A DNA stretch of 5,820 nucleotides from Actinomycetes bacterium (GTDB lineage: Bacteria; Actinomycetota; Thermoleophilia; Solirubrobacterales; Solirubrobacteraceae). The notes under the pieces were generated by a model. The model did no database searches and was not told the DNA's origin. It saw only the letters and a list, made by a program, of their open reading frames with translations. A program made the translations under genes and the position numbers. The DNA lies in NCBI GenBank assembly GCA_023429855.1, contig JAEZDB010000087.1, forward strand, positions 1-5,820. The letters run 5' to 3'. Shown piece after piece: positions 1-5,820 of this stretch. The first letter of the stretch is position 1; each line of letters opens with the position of its first letter.

Positions 1-444
1 CGGGCGCTCGCGCTGACTCAGCGCCTCCGCGCCGCCGGCGCACGGCTCCCGGCCGCGCTCGGCCTCTACTCCCCGTGGACCGACCTCACCGGAGCCGGCG
101 ACAGCCGCACCGCCAACGACGACCGCGACCCGGTCCTCCGGTGGCCCGAGCAGCTCCCGGTCGCCGTCGACGCCTACGCCGCCGGCGCGCCGCTCGACGA
201 CCCGCTCGTCTCCCCCATCTACGCCGCCTACGACGGCTTCCCGCCCGCCCTGATCACCACCGGCACGCGCGATCTCTTCCTCAGCGACTGCACCCGCCTC
301 TACTGGGCGATGCGCCGCGGCGGCGTCGACGCGGAGCTGCGCGTCTGGGAGAACCTCTGGCACGCGTTCAACACCCAGCACGCGGTGCCCGAGGCCGCCG
401 AGGCGCGCGCCGAGATGGCCGAGTTCCTGATGCGGCACGTCTAG
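1..444 (+). CDS. alpha/beta hydrolase (HSL/fold-3 type), C-terminal part, 5' truncated by window edge
   Basis: This reading frame is open from the first base and ends at TAG 442-444, giving 147 residues. It is the C-terminal half of a hormone-sensitive-lipase-like serine hydrolase, a family that cleaves carboxylic esters in the cytoplasm; the exact substrate cannot be told. Seen directly: SPWTDLT near residues 25-30, then DDPLVSPIYA at 66-75, then TTGTRDLFLSD at 86-96 with the expected catalytic Asp at 91. The motif WHAF at 120-123 supplies the catalytic His (121). The spacing and order match the family's Asp and His triad positions. The HGGG oxyanion motif and the GDSAGG nucleophile must lie upstream of the window, since family members are about 300 residues. 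The next gene on this strand starts 135 bases later behind its own promoter-like sequence, so the two are probably not one operon. Confidence 0.88.
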   Translation, partial: RALALTQRLRAAGARLPAALGLYSPWTDLTGAGDSRTANDDRDPVLRWPEQLPVAVDAYAAGAPLDDPLVSPIYAAYDGFPPALITTGTRDLFLSDCTRLYWAMRRGGVDAELRVWENLWHAFNTQHAVPEAAEARAEMAEFLMRHV

Positions 445-478
445 GGCGGCGCCGGCCTCCGCTAGTCCTCCCGCAACA

Positions 479-506
479 TTGAGCGTTCCTTTTGTGCCCC
501 TATAGG
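479..506 (+). promoter_or_regulatory. candidate sigma-70-type promoter for the DUF3253 gene
   Basis: TTGAGC at 479-484 and TATAGG at 501-506 are separated by 16 bases. Each matches the -35 and -10 consensus at four of six positions, including the most conserved ones. It lies in an AT-richer island within otherwise very GC-rich DNA, about 75 bases before the start at 580. The promoter reading is inferred. The overlap with a symmetric palindrome suggests regulated expression. Confidence 0.45.
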
Positions 507-525
507 GACAACTAAAGAACGCTCA
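480..525. repeat. imperfect palindrome overlapping the promoter, operator-like
   Basis: The outer arms TGAGCGTTC (480-488) and GAACGCTCA (517-525) are perfect inverted repeats of 9 bases. The inner arms continue imperfectly (about 15 of 20 positions pair across 481-500 and 505-524) to CCC/GGG around a central TATA at 501-504. The arms cover the candidate -35 and the region just after the -10, which is where a dimeric repressor such as a TetR-type protein would sit. There is no T-run after the stem and no gene end close by, so a Rho-independent terminator for the hydrolase gene is less likely, though possible. Confidence 0.55.
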
Positions 526-579
526 CTGCCGCTCGGCGCTGCCCGACCACGGAACGTCGACCTAAGCTCGGCTTGGGAG

Positions 580-840
580 ATGCCGAAGAAACCGCCCACG
601 CCGACCGAGATCCGCGCCACCATGGCGAAGTTGCTCGACGCCCGCGCCGCCGACGCCACCATCTGCCCGTCCGACGTCGCCCGCACGCTCGCTCCCGACC
701 CCGAATGGCGCGACCTCATGGACGCCGTCCGCGCCGTCGCCGCCGTGGAGCACCACGCCGGCCGCCTTGAGATCCGCCAGCACGGCGAGCGCGTCGACCC
801 GGAGTCAGCGCGCGGGCCGATCAGAATCGGCCACATCTAG
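580..840 (+). CDS. DUF3253 domain protein
   Basis: This is an 86-residue protein of unknown function that fits DUF3253. Recognisable family blocks are TICPSDVAR at residues 27-35, WRDLMDAVRA at 43-52, and the C-terminal GRLEIRQHGERVDP plus ARGPIRI at about 61-83. The length is normal for the family. The pattern of short helices followed by a beta-hairpin-like tail (LEIRQHG) resembles a winged-helix fold, but no role is known to me. The ATG at 580 has GGGAG directly abutting it (575-579), too close to be a useful ribosome binding site. Translation might therefore depend on another feature or begin at the in-frame ATG at 622, which would still keep the conserved core. The gene is preceded by an operator-like palindrome with a promoter and ends 47 bases from the convergent cupin gene. 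A minus-strand frame over the same DNA has no recognisable protein and was rejected. Confidence 0.85.
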   Translation: MPKKPPTPTEIRATMAKLLDARAADATICPSDVARTLAPDPEWRDLMDAVRAVAAVEHHAGRLEIRQHGERVDPESARGPIRIGHI

Positions 841-846
841 TCGCGC

Positions 847-887
847 GGGCGCAGCGATGCCCCAGCGACGCGCATCGTAACGCGCCC
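847..887. terminator. hairpin between convergent genes, possible bidirectional terminator
   Basis: GGGCGC (847-852) pairs with GCGCCC (882-887), and CGATGC (855-860) pairs with GCATCG (872-877). This gives a two-part stem with a small internal loop (AG against TAAC) and an 11-base apical loop. It sits exactly between the stop of the DUF3253 gene (840) and the stop of the cupin gene on the other strand (888). There is no T-tract on either side, so termination is inferred from position and stem strength. Confidence 0.5.
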
Positions 888-1268
888 TCAGCGCCCGTTG
901 ATGCTCGCCGCCCGCTCAGACGCGCGGCGCTTCTCTTCCAGCGGCGTCTCTCCAGGGTGCCCTTCGCCCGGCCACGGTGCAAGGAGGAGCAGGAGGCGGC
1001 TGTCGGTGACGGCGTCGACGCGGTGGCGTTCGGCGGCGTCGAACATGAAGAGGTGGCCATCGTCGGCGTCGACGGTGGCGCCGTCGGCGGTGGTCGTCAC
1101 CTTCACACTGCCCTGCACGACCGTGACCCAGGCGCGCTCGTGGACCTGGTGGTCGGTGAGGCTCTCACCGGCGGGCAAGTTGACGATGATCGCGCGGGAA
1201 TCGTTTGTCGCGAGGATGTGCGGCGCACGCGGCGCGACGTCGACAGTCTTCAGGTTCCAGTGGTTCAT
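888..1268 (-). CDS. small single-domain cupin protein
   Basis: This is a 126-residue cytoplasmic protein with one cupin beta-barrel. Motif 1 is visible at residues 34-53 (G, then H40 and H43, ending in G53). Motif 2 is visible at 71-84 (G71 and H82). The histidines are likely metal ligands. The spacing is HxxH rather than the classical HxH, and the usual motif-1 glutamate is not in its expected place, so metal binding or catalysis may be altered. The C-terminal part has LLLLLAPWPGEGHPG (92-106), a tail I associate with small actinobacterial cupins, followed by a charged helix. The ATG at 1268 is chosen because AGGAG (1277-1281 on the complement) lies 8 bases upstream; a longer frame reaching 1322 lacks such support and adds no conserved sequence. 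The function is unknown; an enzyme, isomerase-like or small-ligand sensor role are all possible. Confidence 0.85.
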   Translation of the reverse strand: MNHWNLKTVDVAPRAPHILATNDSRAIIVNLPAGESLTDHQVHERAWVTVVQGSVKVTTTADGATVDADDGHLFMFDAAERHRVDAVTDSRLLLLLAPWPGEGHPGETPLEEKRRASERAASINGR

Positions 1269-1312
1269 CGGCGTTGCTCCTGGGCTCGCGGCACGATCGA
1301 CTGAAGCCCAAC

Positions 1313-1321
1313 GTAATACCA
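1313..1321 (-). promoter_or_regulatory. candidate extended -10 promoter for the cupin gene
   Basis: On the minus strand this reads TGGTATTAC, an extended -10 (TG, one base, then TATTAC). No good -35 is found 17 bases upstream. Initiation near 1306 would give a leader of about 38 bases containing the AGGAG ribosome binding site. This is inferred from motif only. Confidence 0.3.
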
Positions 1322-1347
1322 CGCACAGGCACCTGGGGAGAATCGGT

Positions 1348-1363
1348 GGCCGGACGGTCGGCC
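1348..1363. repeat. short inverted repeat downstream of the deacylase gene
   Basis: GGCCG (1348-1352) and CGGCC (1359-1363) form a 5-bp stem with a 6-base loop. It lies about 80 bases downstream of the end of the minus-strand deacylase gene and upstream of the cupin gene. It could contribute to ending the three-gene operon, but it has no T-tract and such short GC stems arise often by chance in this DNA. The rest of the 1269-1443 gap holds no supported coding sequence. Confidence 0.2.
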
Positions 1364-1443
1364 GAAAGCGGTCGGTCCGACGGTCGCGCGGGCCGCGGAG
1401 GCGAGACGTCCCGCCGGCTCGATGGATCTGCGGCCCCGCCCCC

Positions 1444-1911
1444 TCAGGCGTCGCGGCGAATCGCGCGCACGTCGGCCTTCGTCAGCGCAACAAGGTCTGC
1501 AGGCGCGAGCTCGATCTCGAGCCCTCGCCGCCCCGCGCTGACGTAGATCGTGTCGAACGTCATCGCGCTGTCGTCGAGGAGCGTCGGCAGCGGGCGCTTC
1601 TGGCCGAGAGGGCTGATGCCGCCTGCGACGTAGCCGGTGAGGCGCTCGGCCTGATCGGTTGGGGCCATCGCGGAGCGCTTGCCGAGGGCGCGGAGGTCGA
1701 GGGTCGCAGAGGCGGGGATCACGCAGACGGCGGGCTTGCCGTCGCGCAGGACGACGAGGGTCTTGAAGACGCGGTCGGCGTCGAGGCCGAGCAGCTCGAC
1801 GGCCTCTAGAGCGAACGAGGCGGCCGACGGGTCGTGCTCGTACTCGTGGATCGTAAACGGGATCTTCGCCCGCTCGGCGACGCGGGTCGCCTGGGTCGCT
1901 TTCGCAGCCAC
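1444..1911 (-). CDS. ybaK: YbaK/EbsC-family Cys-tRNA(Pro) deacylase
   Basis: This 155-residue protein is a stand-alone homologue of the prolyl-tRNA synthetase editing domain. The family hydrolyses Cys-tRNA(Pro), which ProRS makes by mischarging, and so guards proline codons in the cytoplasm. Family features seen are TQATRVAERAKIPFTIHEYEHDP from about residue 6 and DRVFKTLV with the conserved Lys at 50. Further along are VCVIPASATLDLRALGK at 62-78, GYVAGGISPLGQK at 93-105 and the C-terminal GRRGLEIELAPADLVAL. The length equals the usual 155-160 residues. The start is GTG at 1911 with a weak AGG 6 bases upstream; the upstream ATG in this frame lies inside the rhomboid gene and adds unrelated sequence. 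The gene begins 16 bases after the rhomboid stop and is the last gene of the operon. Related editing proteins (ProXp) have other specificities, so the substrate assignment is by family. Confidence 0.93.
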   Translation of the reverse strand: MAAKATQATRVAERAKIPFTIHEYEHDPSAASFALEAVELLGLDADRVFKTLVVLRDGKPAVCVIPASATLDLRALGKRSAMAPTDQAERLTGYVAGGISPLGQKRPLPTLLDDSAMTFDTIYVSAGRRGLEIELAPADLVALTKADVRAIRRDA

Positions 1912-1927
1912 GTCGCGCCTGCCCGGC

Positions 1928-2575
1928 CTAGCGCCCGAGGAAGCCTGACGGGTCTTCGCCGCGGGCCTTGATCTCCCGCGCGCGGTCGCGGCCGTCGAGC
2001 AGCCGGGCCGCCGCAAAGCCGCCGAGGGCGCCGAACAGGTGCGCCTGCCAAGAGACGCCCGGCGTCGGCACGAGGCCGGCCATCAGCGTCGCTCCCCAGA
2101 CCGCGGCGACGATCAGCCCGGTGAGCAGATGGAGCAGCCGCCGCGTGTAGAGCCAGCGCGCCACGAGGTAGGCGGCGTAGCCGAAGACGACGCCGCTGGC
2201 GCCAATGATCACGCTGTGGTCGGGCGAGAAGAGCCAGGTGAAGAAGCCGCCGATCACGACGACGATCAACGTGACCCACGCGATCCGCGCCAAGCCGCTC
2301 ATCGCGATCGTGCCGCCGAGGATCACAAACGGGATCGTGTTGCCGATCAGGTGGTCCCAACCGCCGTGCAGGAACGGCGAGAAGGCAATGCCTTCGAGGC
2401 CCAGCAGCTCGCGCGGGCGGATGCCGTACTGGTCGAGATCGGTCTTGGGGAGCGCGTCGATGATCTCGGAGATCCACATCAGCAGCGCCATCGCGCCGAC
2501 GAAGATCAGGCCGCGCTGCGTCGACTGGTCGAAGCCGACGTCGTCGGCGGTGGGACGCTGAAACCGGGTCGCCAT
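1928..2575 (-). CDS. rhomboid-family intramembrane serine protease
   Basis: This is a 215-residue polytopic membrane protein. Rhomboids cleave transmembrane substrates inside the bilayer using a Ser-His dyad. The nucleophile motif GASG at residues 125-128 (Ser127) begins a membrane segment. The catalytic His179 lies in WQAHLFGALGG of the last segment, and H75 with N79 (HLIGN) matches the HxxxN of the oxyanion region. About six hydrophobic segments are visible, near 22-40, 75-94, 96-117, 121-141, 148-168 and 175-193. They are followed by a charged tail with no extra domain. The short cytosolic N-terminus shows no signal peptide. The start at ATG 2575 overlaps the sulfurtransferase stop in a TAATG arrangement, with GGAG 11 bases upstream, implying translational coupling. 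An upstream ATG at 2809 lies within the sulfurtransferase gene and gives low-complexity sequence. The physiological substrate is unknown. Confidence 0.93.
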   Translation of the reverse strand: MATRFQRPTADDVGFDQSTQRGLIFVGAMALLMWISEIIDALPKTDLDQYGIRPRELLGLEGIAFSPFLHGGWDHLIGNTIPFVILGGTIAMSGLARIAWVTLIVVVIGGFFTWLFSPDHSVIIGASGVVFGYAAYLVARWLYTRRLLHLLTGLIVAAVWGATLMAGLVPTPGVSWQAHLFGALGGFAAARLLDGRDRAREIKARGEDPSGFLGR

Positions 2576-3381
2576 TAGTTCGAGGTCTCCACGGGCAGAT
2601 CGGTGTGGCTGTACTGCGACCACGACCCCGGGTAGAGGCGGCCCGGCGGTAGTTCGAGGTGCTCCAGCACGAGCAGGTTGTGGCAGGCCGTGACGCCCGA
2701 GCCGCAGTACGACACGACCGGATTGTCGCCACCCGCGCCGACGGCGTCCACCGCCGCCCGCAGGTCGTGCTTGGACCGGAGCACGCCGCCATCGAGGTGC
2801 TCGCGGCACGGCAGGCTCCGCGCGCCCGGGATGTGGCCGAAGCGCGGGTCGACGGCATCGGGCTGCCCTTCAAAGCGCTCACGCGGGCGCGCATCGATCA
2901 CGACGTTACGCGGATCCTGCGCGTCGTCGATCGTCGCGAGCCGGTCCGCCGGCCAGTCGCGCACGGCGAACGTCGACGGCTGCACCTCGGGCTCAGCGAC
3001 GACCAAGGGCTCCGGCCACGCGTCCAGCCCGCCGTCGAGCACGGCAGCATCGACGCCGAGGGCGCGCAGCATCCACGCGAGGCGCGCCGCGATGACGCCG
3101 CCCGCATCGTCGTAGGCGACGACCGTCGAGGACTCGCTGATGCCGGCGGCGCGCATCCCGCCCGCAAACACCTCGGGGCTCGGCAGCGGGTGGCGCCCGT
3201 CGAGCGGCGAGGCAGGCGCAGCGAGGGTGCGTTCGAGGTCGATGAAGACCGCGCCCGGGAGGTGGCCCTCATCGTAGGCGGCACGGGCCGAGCGGCCGTC
3301 GAGGTAGAAGCGCACGTCGGCGAGGACGACCTCGTCGCGGTGCTCGAGCACCCACGCGGCGGAGACGAACGGGGCGATCAC
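2575..3381 (-). CDS. sseA: tandem-rhodanese sulfurtransferase, 3-mercaptopyruvate type
   Basis: This is a 268-residue protein of two rhodanese domains. Domain 1 (about residues 5-125) is the inactive, structural copy: LADVRFYLDGRSARAAYDEGHLPGA, the linker DGRHPLPSPEVF, and YDD at 90-92 where an active copy would carry Cys. Domain 2 (about 150-265) has VVIDARPRERFEG, GHIPGARSLP and the active loop CGSGVTA with Cys226. The CGSGVT loop is characteristic of 3-mercaptopyruvate sulfurtransferase, while thiosulfate sulfurtransferases tend to have CRKGVT. The enzyme moves sulfur from mercaptopyruvate, a cysteine breakdown product, to thiol or cyanide acceptors in the cytoplasm. The start is uncertain: GTG at 3381 has GGGGG 6 bases upstream and gives the usual family N-terminus (IAPFVSAAWVLEH). 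ATG at 3399 adds six residues and has no ribosome binding site. It is the first gene of the operon and diverges from lon. The gene symbol is by family only. Confidence 0.9.
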   Translation of the reverse strand: MIAPFVSAAWVLEHRDEVVLADVRFYLDGRSARAAYDEGHLPGAVFIDLERTLAAPASPLDGRHPLPSPEVFAGGMRAAGISESSTVVAYDDAGGVIAARLAWMLRALGVDAAVLDGGLDAWPEPLVVAEPEVQPSTFAVRDWPADRLATIDDAQDPRNVVIDARPRERFEGQPDAVDPRFGHIPGARSLPCREHLDGGVLRSKHDLRAAVDAVGAGGDNPVVSYCGSGVTACHNLLVLEHLELPPGRLYPGSWSQYSHTDLPVETSN

Positions 3382-3496
3382 GCCGAACCCCCGGCGCATG
3401 AGCGGGCCGCAGAGCGGAGCGTCGGCATGCCCGCACTCTACCGGCGCGCCTGGCGGGCCCGGATCTGCGCGGCGTCCAGGTCGAAATCTCAATTCG

Positions 3497-3526
3497 TTGA
3501 TCTAGGCGATCTGATGTGGCTAGACT
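3497..3526 (+). promoter_or_regulatory. candidate sigma-70-type promoter for lon
   Basis: TTGATC at 3497-3502 and TAGACT at 3521-3526 are separated by 18 bases, with four of six matches to each consensus. Transcription would begin near 3533, giving a leader of about 35 bases. The HAIR element of HspR (CTTGAGT, 7 bases, ACTCAAG), which controls lon in some actinobacteria, is not seen in full here; only an isolated ACTCA occurs at 3525-3529. The divergent sulfurtransferase promoter could not be placed with confidence in 3400-3530. Confidence 0.4.
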
Positions 3527-3531
3527 CAGAC

Positions 3532-3544
3532 TTACGTTTCGTAA
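3532..3544. promoter_or_regulatory. 13-bp palindrome at the predicted lon transcription start
   Basis: TTACG (3532-3536), TTT, then CGTAA (3540-3544) form a perfect 5-3-5 inverted repeat. It begins six bases after the candidate -10 box, so a bound dimer would block initiation. The hexamer palindrome CACGTG follows at 3546-3551. The repressor role is inferred from symmetry and position only. Confidence 0.35.
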
Positions 3545-3567
3545 CCACGTGAGGACTTAGTACCGCG

Positions 3568-5820
3568 ATGCCATTCACCAAGAACCTGAGGCTCATCCCG
3601 CTGGAAGACGTGGTCGTCTTCCCGAACATGGGCCTCACGCTGACGATCGACGTCGGCACCGACGAGCGCATCGTGCTCGTGCCCCGCCACGAGAACGAGT
3701 TCGCCGACGTGGGCCTGATCGCCGAGGTCGTCGACCATGTGCGGCTCCCCGGCGGCGGGCACGCCGTCCAGGTCAACGGCCTGCACCGCGCGAAGATCGG
3801 CGCGGGACACACCGGTCCAACGGGCGAGCTGCGCGTCGAGGTCGAGGAGCACCCCGACGTGCACCCGGTCGACGGCAAGACCCGCCAGCTTGAGCGCGAG
3901 TACCGCGCCGTGGTCGAGGAGATCCTCGAGCTGCGCGGCGACGACGGCCGCATCAGCGCGTTCCTGCGCGCGATCGTGGAGCCGGGCGCCCTCGCCGATT
4001 CGGCCGGCTACTCGCCCGACATCTCGTTCGACGACAAGGTCGAGCTTCTCAAGACGGTCGACGTGACCGAGCGCCTCGAGCTGGCCGTCAAGCTCCAGCG
4101 CGAGCGTCTCACCGAGCTGCAGGTCCGCGCGCGGATCCGCGACGATGTGCAGAGCGGCGCCGAGAAGCAGCAGCGCGAGTACTTCCTGCGCAAGCAGATG
4201 GACGCGATCCGGAAGGAGCTGGGTGACGAGGACGGCTCGGCCACGTCCGACTATCGCGAGAAGATTGCCGACGCCGGCATGCCGGACGCCGTACGCCAGC
4301 AGGCCGAACGCGAGCTCTCGCGGCTCGAGCGGCTGGGCGACCAGAACGCCGAGGCCGCCACCATCCGCACGTACCTCGACTGGCTGATTGCCGTGCCGTG
4401 GTCGAAGCGCTCGGACGAGCGCCTCGATCCGGGCTACGCGCGCGAGGTCCTCGACGCGGATCACGAAGGACTCGATGATGTGAAGAAGCGCATCACCGAG
4501 TACCTGGCGGTCCGCAAGCTGCGGACCGAGCGCGGCATGAGCGACACGAAGCGGTCGGGCGTGATTCTCACGCTGATCGGACCGCCCGGAACCGGCAAGA
4601 CGTCGATCGGGGAGTCGATCGCGCGGGCCACGGGGCGGGAGTTCGTCCGCATGTCGCTCGGCGGTGTCCGGGACGAAGCCGAGATCCGCGGTCATCGGCG
4701 CACCTACATCGGGGCGCTGCCCGGCCGGCTCGTGCGTGCCCTGCGGGACGCGGGCACCATGAATCCCGTGATCATGCTCGACGAGGTCGACAAGCTCGGC
4801 GCCGACTGGCGCGGCGATCCGTCGGCGGCGCTGCTCGAGGTGCTCGACCCGGCGCAGAACCACTCGTTCCGCGACCACTACCTCGACGTGGAGCTCGATC
4901 TGTCGCACGTGCTGTTCGTGGCGACGGCAAACGTGGCCGACTCGATCCCCGGTCCGCTGTTCGACCGGATGGAAGTGAGCCGCTTCGACGGCTACACGAC
5001 CGATGAGAAGGTCGCCATCGCCCGCGGTCACCTGTGGCCGCGGCAGGTGGAGCGCAACGGTCTGCGTCTGGAGGAAGCCGTCGTCGACGACGAGGTGCTG
5101 CGGCTGATCGTGACCGACTACACGCGTGAGGCGGGCGTGCGACAGCTCGAACGCGAGCTCGGCACGCTGCTTCGCAAGACGGCCACGCAGATCGCGTCGG
5201 ACACGCGGTCGGCGCCCGTCCAGGTCGACACCAGCTTCGTCCGCGAGGCACTGGGACGCACGAAGTTCTTCCACGAGGCGGCGGCGCGCACGGCCACTCC
5301 GGGCGTGGCCACCGGCCTGGCCGTCACCGGCACTGGCGGCGACGTCCTGTTCGTCGAGGCCGCTTCGATGCCGGGTCCAGGCGGGCTCGTACTGACGGGC
5401 CAGCTGGGCGACGTCATGAAGGAATCGGCGCGTATTGCGCTGACCTACGTGAAGAGCCGCGCGGACGACCTGGGCGTGTCCGCCGACGCGCTCGACGGGC
5501 GCGAACTGCACGTGCACGTGCCGGCCGGCGCCATTCCCAAGGACGGGCCGAGCGCGGGGATCACGATGGTCACGGCCATCGCCTCGCTGCTGACGGGCCG
5601 GTCGGTGAAGAGCACGATCGGCATGACGGGCGAGGTGACGCTGCAGGGACGCGTCCTGCCGATTGGCGGCCTCAAGCAGAAGGTGCTGGCCGCCCACGCG
5701 GCAGGCCTGACCGAGGTGGTCGTGCCCGAGCGCAACGCGCCGGACCTGGACGACGTCCCGGCGGACGTGCGCGACAGCATGACGTTCCACGTCGTCGGCT
5801 CGGTCGGCGAGGTACTGGCG
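3568..5820 (+). CDS. lon: ATP-dependent protease Lon, 3' end beyond window
   Basis: The frame runs from ATG 3568 to the window edge without a stop (751 codons), so the last few residues are missing. Lon is a hexameric cytosolic AAA+ serine protease that unfolds and degrades damaged and regulatory proteins. The N-domain begins LRLIPLEDVVVFPNM, followed by a helical linker (about residues 110-290). The AAA+ module has Walker A GPPGTGKT at 338-345, Walker B VIMLDEVDK at 401-409, sensor-1 Asn455 in ATAN, and sensor-2 Arg525 in EAGVRQLER. The protease domain has PKDGPSAG with Ser662 and Lys705 in GGLKQK. Their 43-residue spacing equals that of Ser679 and Lys722 in E. coli Lon. All landmarks lie about 17-18 residues earlier than in E. 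coli, and the loss maps to the N-domain. An in-frame TGA at 3550 limits the start to this ATG; GAGG (3551-3554) lies 13 bases upstream, a long spacing. Confidence 0.97.
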   Translation, partial: MPFTKNLRLIPLEDVVVFPNMGLTLTIDVGTDERIVLVPRHENEFADVGLIAEVVDHVRLPGGGHAVQVNGLHRAKIGAGHTGPTGELRVEVEEHPDVHPVDGKTRQLEREYRAVVEEILELRGDDGRISAFLRAIVEPGALADSAGYSPDISFDDKVELLKTVDVTERLELAVKLQRERLTELQVRARIRDDVQSGAEKQQREYFLRKQMDAIRKELGDEDGSATSDYREKIADAGMPDAVRQQAERELSRLERLGDQNAEAATIRTYLDWLIAVPWSKRSDERLDPGYAREVLDADHEGLDDVKKRITEYLAVRKLRTERGMSDTKRSGVILTLIGPPGTGKTSIGESIARATGREFVRMSLGGVRDEAEIRGHRRTYIGALPGRLVRALRDAGTMNPVIMLDEVDKLGADWRGDPSAALLEVLDPAQNHSFRDHYLDVELDLSHVLFVATANVADSIPGPLFDRMEVSRFDGYTTDEKVAIARGHLWPRQVERNGLRLEEAVVDDEVLRLIVTDYTREAGVRQLERELGTLLRKTATQIASDTRSAPVQVDTSFVREALGRTKFFHEAAARTATPGVATGLAVTGTGGDVLFVEAASMPGPGGLVLTGQLGDVMKESARIALTYVKSRADDLGVSADALDGRELHVHVPAGAIPKDGPSAGITMVTAIASLLTGRSVKSTIGMTGEVTLQGRVLPIGGLKQKVLAAHAAGLTEVVVPERNAPDLDDVPADVRDSMTFHVVGSVGEVLA

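Noticed and set aside
481..524. Palindrome read as a Rho-independent terminator for the hydrolase gene
   Set aside because: No T-tract follows the stem, the interior is poorly paired, and the promoter boxes coincide with the repeat; kept instead as an operator candidate.
462..836. 124-codon minus-strand frame opposite the DUF3253 gene
   Set aside because: It runs through the palindrome and has no recognisable family, whereas the plus-strand frame matches DUF3253 throughout.
1348..1390. Repeated ACGGTCG-like units between the deacylase and cupin genes
   Set aside because: Only two or three short, unevenly spaced, GC-rich copies; not enough for a repeat array or CRISPR.
898..1809. 303-codon plus-strand frame across the cupin and deacylase genes
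   Set aside because: It lies antisense to two recognisable genes, is rich in Arg/Ser/Val without domains, and has no ribosome binding site.
1806..2894. Long minus-strand frame of 362 codons overlapping the rhomboid gene
   Set aside because: The product is arginine- and alanine-rich low-complexity sequence in a shifted frame; the rhomboid frame carries the catalytic and membrane features.
2659..3552. 297-codon plus-strand frame opposite the sulfurtransferase
   Set aside because: Antisense shadow of a gene with clear rhodanese motifs; no conserved motif in its own product.
3532..5790. A 752-codon open frame on the minus strand opposite lon
   Set aside because: It is a mirror of the lon coding frame in GC-rich DNA, where stop codons are rare on the complement. 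Its product has no recognisable domain, while the plus strand has every Lon motif intact.

Overview
The window is very GC-rich, compactly coded and reads as the chromosome of a high-GC Gram-positive bacterium. Actinobacteriota, perhaps class Thermoleophilia (Solirubrobacter/Conexibacter-like), is an inference from recalled resemblance of the Lon N-terminal region and the DUF3253 protein; no search was run. Nothing points to a phage, plasmid or transposon: there is no IS, integrase, CRISPR array, tRNA or rRNA.

Layout. Positions 1-444 (+) hold the C-terminal half of an HSL-type alpha/beta hydrolase. A 135-base gap follows, carrying an AT-richer palindrome that coincides with a promoter-like -35/-10 pair. 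A small DUF3253 protein (580-840, +) comes next and converges on a small cupin gene (888-1268, -), with a hairpin between their stops. A tightly packed three-gene minus-strand operon follows. In transcription order it is a 3-mercaptopyruvate-type sulfurtransferase (3381-2575), a rhomboid-family intramembrane serine protease (2575-1928) and a YbaK/EbsC-type Cys-tRNA(Pro) deacylase (1911-1444). The first two overlap in a TAATG junction and the third follows after 16 bases. A divergent intergenic region of about 190 bases separates this operon from lon (3568 to the window end, +), which is open at the right edge.

How the genes may work together. The operon and the divergent lon share a protein-quality and sulfur/cysteine flavour: cysteine-derived sulfur transfer, removal of mischarged Cys from tRNA(Pro), membrane proteolysis and ATP-dependent cytosolic proteolysis. 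This is only a contextual reading; each gene is a recognisable, widespread family and no novel multi-gene system is evident. The points most worth a second look are the operator-like palindrome upstream of the DUF3253 gene, the shortened N-domain of Lon, and a 13-bp palindrome at the predicted lon transcription start.
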